Part shown: in pieces, positions 8,441 to 15,436 of the stretch | Position numbering within the stretch: the stretch's first letter is position 1 | How the letters are laid out: every line of letters starts with the position of its first letter | Source: Myxococcales bacterium UBA1238 | GTDB taxonomy: Bacteria; Myxococcota_A; Bradymonadia; UBA7976; UBA1532 | DNA: 36,101 bases | Assembly: GCA_002309015.1 (NCBI GenBank) | Contig: DBWM01000020.1 | Location: 61,616 to 97,716 of the forward strand | Direction: 5' to 3' | Translations under genes and position numbers: made by a program | The notes under the pieces: model-generated | Told to the model about the DNA's origin: nothing | The model's database searches: none | Seen by the model: the letters and a program-made list of their open reading frames with translations, nothing else

Positions 8441-9531
8441 TGATGGAACAGAATCAAACGGCGCTCATCGCGATGAGCGGAGGGGTCGACAGCTCCGTTG
8501 CTGCCTATCTGATGAAACAACGCGGATTTCAATGTAAAGGCATCACCATGCGCCTTTATCGAAACGCCGATTTGGGTTTAAGCGCGTATCATCCCTGCTG
8601 TTCACAACAAGACATCGACGATGCGAGTGATGTTGCGTTCCAATTGGATATTCCTTACGAAGTATTGGATTTTACTTCGGATTTTAAGGAAAAGATCATC
8701 GAGAAATTCATTCGGATTTACGAATGCGGCGGCACTCCTAACCCCTGCATCGACTGCAATCGCTTCATGAAGTTCGAGCATCTGGTGCGATACGCCGATC
8801 GTGAAGGCTTCAATTACGTTGTTACCGGCCATTATGCGCGCATTGAAAAGGATTCGGACAGCGGTCGCTATCTATTAAAAAAGGCTTTGGATTTAAGCAA
8901 GGATCAGAGTTACGTACTCTATATGCTTTCGCAGGCACAACTTTCCCGCATTCTGTTTCCATTGGGATCGATCAAAAAGAGCGAAACGCGAAAAATTGCT
9001 GGTGAACAGGGCTTCTGTAATTCCAGAAAACACGACAGCCAGGATATTTGCTTTGTACCCGACGGAGACTACGTCGCTTTTATGGAGCGCTATTGCGGTA
9101 AAAAATATACAGAGGGCGATTTTCTGGATGAAAACGGGCATGTGGTCGGAAAGCATTCCGGTGCCGTTCGATACACGATCGGTCAACGCAAAGGATTAGG
9201 CCTTGCCTTTGGTACGCCGAGATATGTCTTCGATAAAAATATGGTTCAAAATACAGTCTCGATCGGTCCAGAAGACCATCTTTTTCATCAGGCTTTAATG
9301 GCAGATGATGCCAACTGGATCGCGTTCGATCAGCTCAAAGAACCGATTCATTGCAAAGCAAAGACGAGATATCGTCAGGAAGAACGCGCCGCTACCGTAT
9401 ACCCGGCCGACAATGGACAGTTTAAAGTCGTCTTTGACGCCCCAGAACGCGCGATTGCCATTGGACAAGCGGTCGTACTCTACGATGAAGACGTCGTTTT
9501 AGGCGGTGGCACCATCAGTCGCGTCTTATAA
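8440..9531 (+). CDS. mnmA: tRNA-specific 2-thiouridylase MnmA
   Basis: MnmA adds sulfur to U34 of Lys, Glu and Gln tRNAs. The PP-loop SGGVDS is at 13-18, the catalytic Cys is C103 in GGTPNPCIDC, and the second, persulfide-carrying Cys is C204 in DSQDICFV. The TGHYARI segment, the KDQSYVLY stretch and the C-terminal beta-barrel are as in the family, and 363 residues is a normal length. I start at the ATG at 8440, which overlaps the hydE stop as TAATG and suggests coupling; a second ATG follows directly at 8443. The frame continues upstream to 8338 inside hydE, but that part is not family sequence. The next gene is a desulfurase, the pairing known as YrvO-MnmA in B. subtilis. Confidence 0.95.
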   Translation: MMEQNQTALIAMSGGVDSSVAAYLMKQRGFQCKGITMRLYRNADLGLSAYHPCCSQQDIDDASDVAFQLDIPYEVLDFTSDFKEKIIEKFIRIYECGGTPNPCIDCNRFMKFEHLVRYADREGFNYVVTGHYARIEKDSDSGRYLLKKALDLSKDQSYVLYMLSQAQLSRILFPLGSIKKSETRKIAGEQGFCNSRKHDSQDICFVPDGDYVAFMERYCGKKYTEGDFLDENGHVVGKHSGAVRYTIGQRKGLGLAFGTPRYVFDKNMVQNTVSIGPEDHLFHQALMADDANWIAFDQLKEPIHCKAKTRYRQEERAATVYPADNGQFKVVFDAPERAIAIGQAVVLYDEDVVLGGGTISRVL

Positions 9532-9538
9532 AAGGCCC

Positions 9539-10663
9539 ATGATGATTTATCTCGATTACGCCGCCAATACGCCCGCAGATGCGGATGCCTTAAACGTTTT
9601 TTTGGATTGCGAACAACGTTATATTGCAAACCCAAACGCGAATCACCCGCTTGGCCTCGCAGCGCGCGAACAGATGGCACAGGTGACCGACGCGATCGCT
9701 CAAACGCTCAACGTTGAAGCATCCGGCCTCATCTATACCTCAGGGGCAACCGAGGCGAACAATACGGTGCTCAAGGGGATCGCCGAAGCTTACCGCCCCT
9801 ATGGACATCACATCCTGACGACTCCGCTGGAGCATCCGTCGATTTCTGAGACGCTCGCGTTCTTAAAAACGAAAGGTTTTGAGATCGAGCTTTTGAACCT
9901 CAAGGAAGACGGCACGGTCGATTTGGATGATCTTTCAAAACGCATCAAAAAAGAGACGATCCTGATCACCGTTCCCGCCGTAGACAGCGAGCTCGGCATC
10001 GTTCAGCCTATTCAAAAGATCGCTGAGCTGAAGCAAAAGTCTGAACATTGCAAACTTCACGTCGATGCCACCCAGGCCATCGGCAAATGCCCCATATGCT
10101 TCGACGGTCTCGACAGTGCCAGTTTGACCGCGCATAAATTCTACGGCTTAAACGGCATTGGCATCCTCTATAAAGCGCGCAATACAGAGCTTTGCCCGCT
10201 CATCCACGGAGGATCGGGCGCATCGCCCTTTCGAAGCGGCACACCGACCCTTGCACTCGCCGCATCACTCAATGTATCACTCCAAAAGGCGTTCGAATCG
10301 CTGCAACCGCGCGTTCAAACGGTGCAAGCACTCAATGCTCGCCTGCGATCTGCCCTTGCATCCTACCCCAGAGTCCGATTCAACAGCCCACCAAACGCCG
10401 TACCCCATATCTTAAACCTGAGCGTCTCAGGCATTAAAGCGACGCGCTTCCGCCAGTCTCTAAGCGATCACGGCGTATGTATTTCGGTTCAAACCGCATG
10501 CCAGACCGATGGCGGCGCTTCAAAATCGGTTCTCGCCCTAAGCCACGATCATCAAAACGCGCTCTCTTCATTTCGCATCAGTCTAAGTCATCTCACGACT
10601 GATGAAGAGATCGATCAATTTTTAACGGCGTTCGATCGCTGCTACCAAAAGCTCTTTCACTGA
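9539..10663 (+). CDS. Cysteine desulfurase-like aminotransferase class V, probable MnmA partner
   Basis: A NifS-family PLP protein of 374 residues. The PLP Lys is K200 in TAHKFYGLNGIG, the stacking His is H99 in LEHPSI, and the persulfide Cys is C321 in SVQTACQTDGG. The usual NNE(I/V)G segment reads DSELG, and the active-site loop differs from the SAGSAC type of the desulfurase at 2865-3992, so this is a diverged paralog. The ATG at 9539 lies 7 bp after the mnmA stop with AAAAGG between. In B. subtilis the desulfurase YrvO is encoded next to MnmA and feeds it; the same is likely here. Feeding XdhC-dependent molybdenum cofactor sulfuration is a second possibility. Confidence 0.88.
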   Translation: MMIYLDYAANTPADADALNVFLDCEQRYIANPNANHPLGLAAREQMAQVTDAIAQTLNVEASGLIYTSGATEANNTVLKGIAEAYRPYGHHILTTPLEHPSISETLAFLKTKGFEIELLNLKEDGTVDLDDLSKRIKKETILITVPAVDSELGIVQPIQKIAELKQKSEHCKLHVDATQAIGKCPICFDGLDSASLTAHKFYGLNGIGILYKARNTELCPLIHGGSGASPFRSGTPTLALAASLNVSLQKAFESLQPRVQTVQALNARLRSALASYPRVRFNSPPNAVPHILNLSVSGIKATRFRQSLSDHGVCISVQTACQTDGGASKSVLALSHDHQNALSSFRISLSHLTTDEEIDQFLTAFDRCYQKLFH

Positions 10664-10706
10664 AAACAAAGATTTAGTCTTCAAAACCGAACCATCATAC
10701 AGACAC

Positions 10707-10738
10707 AAAAAAACGCCATTCAAACGGAATGGCGTTTT
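10707..10738. terminator. Bidirectional rho-independent terminator
   Basis: Perfect 12-bp arms, AAAACGCCATTC (10710-10721) and GAATGGCGTTTT (10727-10738), close a 5-nt loop. A run of seven A on the left (10707-10713) gives seven U for minus-strand transcripts; the plus side ends in four T. It lies between the convergent desulfurase gene and the first lipoprotein gene and can serve both. Confidence 0.85.
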
Positions 10739-10748
10739 CATCGACGAT

Positions 10749-11408
10749 TTACTTGGTAAAGATATAGGTGGGTCCAAAAATGCTCTGCCAGATCATGCGG
10801 TTCTCCTGAACGCAAAACTTTCCGTTCGACAAGACCGAATGAGGATCCTTTTCATTCTCTGTATGAAACGAGATGTTCTCCCCTTCGATCTCAAGGGTTC
10901 CCTGATCATTAAATTCCATTAACTCTGTGGACTCGCAGACACAACGCGCGTTTGAGCCGGAACAGGATTGATAAGGCGAGTTTTCAGTTTCCGTAGTATA
11001 TTGAGAAAACTGAGCACAGCTGCCACCCCCCTTTTCAAAGCAATCTGCACCTAAAACCATCTGGTCGTATGAATAAGACTTGCCCGTAAATGTATAATGC
11101 TGCTCCTGAATCTTCAGTTCAGCCACGATTTCAAATCTTTCGCTCAGATCGACCGAACAAGGCAATAAATTTTCAAAAGCGCTCGCATCCTTCAGGCAGA
11201 CTTCGCTTAAAGTCCAGTCTCCATCCGGATTCCCACCGCAAAAAGTCATCGACTCCACAGAATGACAGCTTTCGCTGGGCGTCTCGCCTGCTTGCGATAC
11301 AGCGGCGCCTCCATCGAAGCCATCGAATTTTGAATCACCGTCATCATCGCAGGCATAAACCGAAAACAACATCGTAAAAGAAGCAAGGCCCAGTTTTAAA
11401 GCGTTCAT
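10749..11408 (-). CDS. Lipoprotein, Cys-rich paralog family member 1
   Basis: A 219-residue predicted lipoprotein. The signal peptide ends in the lipobox SVYAC, followed at once by an acidic CDDDGDSKFD stretch. The mature part shows the pattern shared by six tandem genes here: C-x8-C-G-G-x3-G-x-W-x5-C (ESCHSVESMTFCGGNPDGDW), a DCFEKGGGSC pair, a SC...RCVCE cluster and a late GKFCVQ strand, then YIFTK at the end. An even number of Cys with this spacing suggests disulfides in the periplasm or at the cell surface. GAAAGGA precedes the ATG. I recall CGG..GxW-type lipoproteins in myxobacteria, without a known function. Confidence 0.8.
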   Translation of the reverse strand: MNALKLGLASFTMLFSVYACDDDGDSKFDGFDGGAAVSQAGETPSESCHSVESMTFCGGNPDGDWTLSEVCLKDASAFENLLPCSVDLSERFEIVAELKIQEQHYTFTGKSYSYDQMVLGADCFEKGGGSCAQFSQYTTETENSPYQSCSGSNARCVCESTELMEFNDQGTLEIEGENISFHTENEKDPHSVLSNGKFCVQENRMIWQSIFGPTYIFTK

Positions 11409-11500
11409 TCTTTTTCCTTTCGGAGTGAAGAGGCTTTTGGTTGTCGCTTACGAAATAGACTGATGCGCAAATCAATTTCGCTACTCTCTTACAACAGCTT

Positions 11501-11536
11501 TGGTTCCAGACATCAAACCTTCACAATGAGGAACCA
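11501..11536. repeat. Inverted repeat between lipoprotein genes 1 and 2
   Basis: TGGTTCC (11501-11507) and GGAACCA (11530-11536) are perfect 7-bp inverted arms with a 22-bp spacer, in the 181-bp gap upstream of lipoprotein gene 1 (minus strand). No T run follows, so a regulatory or leader structure is more likely than a terminator. Confidence 0.3.
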
Positions 11537-11589
11537 TCTTTTTCATGATACATAAACAAAGATCGCTCGTTCCGTTCAAAACGCGCTTC

Positions 11590-12297
11590 TCAATCAACCC
11601 TTTCAAAATGATAGAGCAAATCGCCCGATAAATCGTTCAAGAAGAGTTCATCATCCTTTACGCAATACAATAAAAGCCCATAAGACATATATCCATACTC
11701 TTCATAACCGAATGCCATGAGACGATCAGAGATATCGTATATATAGCTCTGCATATCGGTGTACTGCGCCTCTGCATCATGGCAAATACATTCACCATCT
11801 TCTAAAACACAATTGTATTGAGGAAGTTCTTCATTATATTGCGCACAACTCGCGTCACCAAACATGCAGGCCGGTATCATGATATCGCCGCTCTTCCTGG
11901 CAGTCAGCTTTACAGAAAAGATCATGTTGCTGGTAAATTCAGCCTCTCCGCTCCAATCGGTCGATACATTGCGCTCTTCCATTTCGCATACCCCTGCATC
12001 GATCTCTTCTTCTTCGTAAACGCTGTTTTCATCCTGGCACAAGGTCTTCAGGTTCCAGCGACCAACAGGATCACCACCGCAAGGCTCGTAGCCTTTACTG
12101 ACTTCACAATATTGATGAAGGTGATTCAACGTGTCGCTTATTTTATAAGCCTGCCCATAAACATGGACCCAATCACCCTCTATGCTGATAGCACTGTCTG
12201 GTTCCGGATACTCTTCATCCCATTCAGCATCACAGCCCTGACCTAAAAGCAGAAGGCCCGTACATAAAAGCTGCATCTTTAAGCTTAGAGATTTCAT
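11590..12297 (-). CDS. Lipoprotein, Cys-rich paralog family member 2
   Basis: A 235-residue lipoprotein with lipobox LGQGC followed by DAEWDEE. It keeps the family core YCEVSKGYEPCGGDPVGRW (Cys spacing 8, then CGG-x3-G-x-W-x5-C), the ACMFGDASCAQY pair, the DGECICHD cluster and a late LLYCVKDDELF strand. It differs in a longer N-terminal segment (about 30-60) and a Tyr-rich stretch near residues 175-205. AAGGAACG precedes the ATG. It lies 52 bp downstream of member 3 with no terminator between, so the two are probably co-transcribed. Function unknown; probably envelope-located. Confidence 0.8.
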   Translation of the reverse strand: MKSLSLKMQLLCTGLLLLGQGCDAEWDEEYPEPDSAISIEGDWVHVYGQAYKISDTLNHLHQYCEVSKGYEPCGGDPVGRWNLKTLCQDENSVYEEEEIDAGVCEMEERNVSTDWSGEAEFTSNMIFSVKLTARKSGDIMIPACMFGDASCAQYNEELPQYNCVLEDGECICHDAEAQYTDMQSYIYDISDRLMAFGYEEYGYMSYGLLLYCVKDDELFLNDLSGDLLYHFERVD

Positions 12298-12349
12298 TGT
12301 CGTTCCTTCGCCATGACCAAAAATTTCAATTCCGCTTTATGAAACGATA

Positions 12350-12997
12350 TTAACGACTAAACACAAAGTAGATGTCGCGATCAATATCCAATGCCAGGAT
12401 CAGCATATCTTTATAAAGGCAATAGCCCATTTCATGAGAGTCGTAAGGCACGCTGCCATTCTTCATCGCTTCATCGAATTGAATCGACCGCTCTGTTGTT
12501 TGATACGAGCCGTTGTCCCTCATCTGTTGTGAGCCTTTAAAGTCGCACACACAGCTTTGCGATTCGCTGCAAATGAGATCCACTTCCTTGGCCCAATCCA
12601 GGCATCCCTGGCTACCAGCGAAGCAATCCGAACCAGGAATCAGATTACCGATGCGTTCAAACGATTGCGTGCGCGAATAGGCGCCTTCGGTCGTCAGGTT
12701 CAGCGAAGCATTGGCCATCAGCGTCACGTTGCTGAGATTGGCCGAACAACCCAATGCGTCGGCTCCAAAAAAGGATTCGGGCGAACAAATATCGATTAAC
12801 CGCCATAAACCTGTAAGTTCGCTGTCTTCCGTGTAATGGCCGCAGTCGCGCAGTTCCTTGGCTCGCTTGCAAGGCACGCTCTCGACCACCTGCCCACCGC
12901 CAGAAATCAGCACACCATCAAAATCGCTGCTCCCGCCCTGACAACCGCCGAAAACGCCGAAAACGCCGAAAGCCAAAGGAAATACGAGCTTTTTCAT
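12350..12997 (-). CDS. Lipoprotein, Cys-rich paralog family member 3
   Basis: A 215-residue lipoprotein. The signal peptide ends VFGGC and is built partly from a short DNA repeat (GCCGAAAAC units at about 12948-12971) that encodes VFGVFGG. The core Cys-x8-Cys is kept (PCKRAKELRDC), but CGG is CGH and five extra residues come before G-x-W-x5-C (TGLWRLIDIC). The DCFAGSQGC and SCVCD elements and the GYCLYKD strand are present. A strong GGGGAG ribosome site precedes the ATG. A terminator at 13062-13098 separates it from member 4, so it should have its own promoter in the short gap. Confidence 0.8.
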   Translation of the reverse strand: MKKLVFPLAFGVFGVFGGCQGGSSDFDGVLISGGGQVVESVPCKRAKELRDCGHYTEDSELTGLWRLIDICSPESFFGADALGCSANLSNVTLMANASLNLTTEGAYSRTQSFERIGNLIPGSDCFAGSQGCLDWAKEVDLICSESQSCVCDFKGSQQMRDNGSYQTTERSIQFDEAMKNGSVPYDSHEMGYCLYKDMLILALDIDRDIYFVFSR

Positions 12998-13061
12998 GGA
13001 ATCTCCCCGCGCACGAACGACGCTGTTTTACCTAAAAACCGCAACAGGATCAAATGACTAT

Positions 13062-13098
13062 CAAAAAACAAAAACGCCCTTGCCGAAAAGCAAGGGCG
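13062..13098 (-). terminator. Rho-independent terminator after lipoprotein gene 4
   Basis: Perfect 9-bp arms, CGCCCTTGC (13075-13083) and GCAAGGGCG (13090-13098), with a 6-nt loop. On the minus strand the stem is followed by a T-rich run (TTTTTG then TTTTTT). It starts 16 bp after the stop of the gene at 13115. Confidence 0.85.
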
Positions 13099-13114
13099 CA
13101 TCTTCAAACGGCCT

Positions 13115-13957
13115 TCACCGAACGAAAGTCCGGCTCTCATCCCGGGTGAGAGCGAAGTTTCCCTCAGCTGTCCAGATGTATAATTTATCGTTTTCTACAC
13201 AAAAGAGGCCCGCATCGCCGAGCGTAAACGTCTCGCCGGTGCTGACATCGACGTCGTTTTCTGTGGTGGAATGCTTCACATCAAAATACAGATCCGCCAC
13301 CTTGCTGTCGTATGTGATTTTGCCCGATTCAAAGCTGTCTTCCATGGCATCCACTTCGCAGACGCAACGGCTGCTGTTGAGCGCGCAAGACATGTTATCG
13401 TCAAAGGCACCGTAAGAATCGCAGCTCATATTCAGACAGTCTTCGGAAGTCTCGAGCTTTCCGGTCAGCCGGGAATTGAATTTCAGGTAATAATCGGAGC
13501 CCTTGATCTGCAGATAAGCGCCCACTTTCAGCGAGCCCTTCGCGTTCACATGGCATTCGTAGTCATCGTAGTCATCGTAGTCATCGTAGTCATCGTAGTC
13601 ATCGCCGTAATCGTCGTCATAGCCATCATCCCCATCGTCTTCAAAAAGATCGCTCCCCATATAGTCCTGCAGATGCTTTTTGAGGCAGAGTTCCACGAAT
13701 CTCCATACCCCTTCAGGATTTCCGCCGCACGTATGCATGTCTTCCAGGCGCTTGCAGCTATCGGAATCCGGCACTTTTTTGCCTTCGCTCACCAGCGTCG
13801 CTGCGATACATCCGCCATCACAGCCGCAACTCTCATCGACCTTTGAGTGATGAGACCCCACACCGCCATCGCTGTTCCCGATGTCGCTGACTTCACAGGC
13901 GCAAAATGCCCCTGCAGCCCAAATGCCCAGCATTGCCGTCTGAAATCCACGTATCAT
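13115..13957 (-). CDS. Lipoprotein, Cys-rich paralog family member 4, with Asp-Asp-Tyr repeat
   Basis: A 280-residue lipoprotein with lipobox AFCAC. After a Cys-rich stretch (SCGCDGGC) come the family core SCKRLEDMHTCGGNPEGVW and RFVELC. A very acidic loop of about 34 residues follows (roughly 104-137), with D-D-Y repeated. The later family elements are a short DCLNMSC, then SSRCVCEVD and LFCVENDKLYIW. The D-D-Y part is coded by five exact 9-bp units, so slippage would change loop length without a frameshift. The loop could bind divalent metal; that is a guess. Its own terminator follows at 13062-13098. Confidence 0.8.
   Translation of the reverse strand: MIRGFQTAMLGIWAAGAFCACEVSDIGNSDGGVGSHHSKVDESCGCDGGCIAATLVSEGKKVPDSDSCKRLEDMHTCGGNPEGVWRFVELCLKKHLQDYMGSDLFEDDGDDGYDDDYGDDYDDYDDYDDYDDYECHVNAKGSLKVGAYLQIKGSDYYLKFNSRLTGKLETSEDCLNMSCDSYGAFDDNMSCALNSSRCVCEVDAMEDSFESGKITYDSKVADLYFDVKHSTTENDVDVSTGETFTLGDAGLFCVENDKLYIWTAEGNFALTRDESRTFVR
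13559..13603. repeat. Five tandem 9-bp repeats coding Asp-Asp-Tyr
   Basis: Five consecutive copies of GTAGTCATC (plus strand) code D-D-Y on the minus strand inside lipoprotein gene 4. The 9-bp unit keeps the frame when copy number changes. Confidence 0.9.
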
Positions 13958-13987
13958 GCGATAAATCCCGTCAACCCGGTCATCAAA

Positions 13988-14016
13988 ACGCGTTAAAAAA
14001 TAAGCTGTTAACGCGT
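13988..14016. promoter_or_regulatory. Perfect 9-bp inverted repeat upstream of lipoprotein gene 4
   Basis: ACGCGTTAA (13988-13996) and TTAACGCGT (14008-14016) are exact inverted copies 11 bp apart, 31 bp upstream of the gene 4 start. The spacing of about two helical turns suits a dimeric regulator. It could also form an RNA hairpin. No known site is recognised. Confidence 0.4.
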
Positions 14017-14132
14017 CCTGCGCAAGCGCGTTCTGTAGGCGGGCGTTCGGAGCGCCGGCTTTTCATCTTCCGCTTCGCGCCCTGCAAAAGCCCGCAACTT
14101 CCATTCCGGCCGAAGTTCGATTCAAACCATCC

Positions 14133-14170
14133 AAAAAACGCCCTTACAATCCTGGCGAATGGTAAGAGCG
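14133..14170 (-). terminator. Rho-independent terminator after lipoprotein gene 5
   Basis: On the minus strand CGCTCTTAC pairs with GTAAGGGCG (14162-14170 with 14139-14147; one G-U pair) and is followed by six T (14133-14138). It is about 70 bp past the stop of the gene at 14241. Confidence 0.75.
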
Positions 14171-14240
14171 CATCTCAAAATTGCTGCAAAAGCGGATTTT
14201 GATCGCGAAGAAGCGGCTTTCATCAAACCGTTCGGCGGGG

Positions 14241-14881
14241 TCAGTCTTTTACTCTCGTATAGATATGGATAGAATCTTCAAGAAAGTCTTGAACCTTAAA
14301 GATCAACATGTCGCCCTGAACGCAATAATCGCCTTCCGTATTCTCGGGATATTCTTCCGTCGAATCGGTGGGACTTAACGTGATATGTGAGCCATCCACT
14401 TCAACTTTACCCGATTCAGAGACCGTCCACGAACCGCTCACTTGACACGAACAAGCGGCATTCGTCCCCGAACAACTGTAGTTCAGGCCATCTTCAGAAA
14501 CACTCGCATTGTTGCAACTTGCGTTTGCTTCAAAGCAATTATCGTGAGCCACAAAACTGCCCGAAACAGATATCCCGCCTTTCTGCTTGTAAGTGGAACC
14601 GTCAATCGTCAGATTGTCCCAAACGCCCGTGCGGGTGTGATCCTCAACGTTGCATTCAAATTCGGACGCCAGGCTGTCAAACCCGCAAACATCCACCATC
14701 TTCCAGGAACCCTGAGCATCGCCGCCGCAGGGCTCGAACTCTTTCACATCCTTGCAGGTTTGGCTCAGGCCCCCGTCAGTGGTCGAAGGGTAAACCAAAT
14801 CATGGTCGTCATCATCGTCGTCGCAAGCGAAACACAAAAAGCCGCAGCGAAGACCCAAAGAGCGTTCTTGAAAAGATTCAT
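14241..14881 (-). pseudogene. Lipoprotein, Cys-rich paralog family member 5, frameshifted in the signal peptide
   Basis: The mature family sequence is complete: CDDDDDDHD, then TCKDVKEFEPCGGDAQGSW and KMVDVC, NCFEANASC, AACSCQ and a late GDYCVQGDMLIF strand. It is in a different frame from the only good start. That start is an ATG at 14881 with GGAG 8 bases upstream, reading MNLFKNALWVFAAAF. It goes out of frame at a run of five T (minus strand, 14836-14840) and stops at 14764-14766. One extra T would join the frames and give a perfect lipobox, LCFAC followed by DDDDDD. So there is a one-base loss in a homopolymer: a sequencing error, a phase-variable tract or a young pseudogene. The mature frame stays open upstream to 15188, but with no signal peptide there. 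Confidence 0.75.
14836..14840 (-). other. T5 tract where the lipoprotein 5 frame breaks
   Basis: Five T on the minus strand within GGCTTTTTGTG, in the hydrophobic part of the signal peptide. Changing five to six restores the frame across the lipobox. Confidence 0.75.
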
Positions 14882-15112
14882 CGCAAATTCTCCAAAAAAT
14901 GAAGGCGCTCAGTTTACTCAACAGGATCCTGCAAGGCAAGGCGCCATACTTGAATCGTTTGATGCCATGAAAAACATCGATCACCCAAAAATGATCGCCC
15001 GCCTTCCTGAATTGTGGGTGAAAGCGGGGCGCCGAACGAAACTCTGTGAATGATTTCTGGTTTCGATCGACATTTTTCTTCAGGCTTCCTCTGCAACGCA
15101 CTCCAGAACTGA

Positions 15113-15333
15113 CTTGAACTTTCAAGTTTGATTCAAATGAAATTCGTGCACGTCTTGAAATTTCAAGAAGCGTGCAATGCCGTTCCATGCATTACTTGAA
15201 ACTTCAAGGACCACATGGAACAAATTTTTGCAGTACTTAAACTTTCAAGCAACGTACGGAATGGATTTTTGCAATACTTAAACTTTCAAGTCAGGCACAG
15301 AACGCCTCGACGCAGAACTTGAACGTTCTGAAG
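15113..15333. repeat. Array A: six CTTGAA/TTCAAG palindromes at an exact 41-bp period
   Basis: Palindromic 14-mers start at 15113, 15154, 15195, 15236, 15277 and 15318, each exactly 41 bp after the last. They read CTTGAACTTTCAAG, CTTGAAATTTCAAG (perfect), CTTGAAACTTCAAG, CTTAAACTTTCAAG twice, and CTTGAACG with a decayed right arm. The flanks are only loosely alike: CAnTA before most copies, and ATTTTTG shared by the third and fourth spacers. The array fills much of the 555-bp non-coding stretch between genes 5 and 6, ending about 230 bp upstream of the gene 5 start. I see nothing else supportable in that stretch. The 41-bp step is about four helical turns, so all palindromes face the same side of the DNA. 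Confidence 0.9.
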
Positions 15334-15436
15334 CCTACAGCGCTCTGCGTGGAGTCTAAACGGAAGTCTTCCGATGCCGGCCCATCATTCTCAAACAGAC
15401 TTTAATTGTCGCCCGAAGCCTGCTTGAGCATTCGAT

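Noticed and set aside
14882..15188. Upstream extension of lipoprotein gene 5 as a real N-terminus
   Set aside because: No signal peptide or ribosome site; it reads through array A. The ATG at 14881 in the other frame is a far better start.
15113..15333. Array A as a CRISPR array
   Set aside because: The conserved core is only 14 bp, spacers are partly alike, and no cas gene is near.
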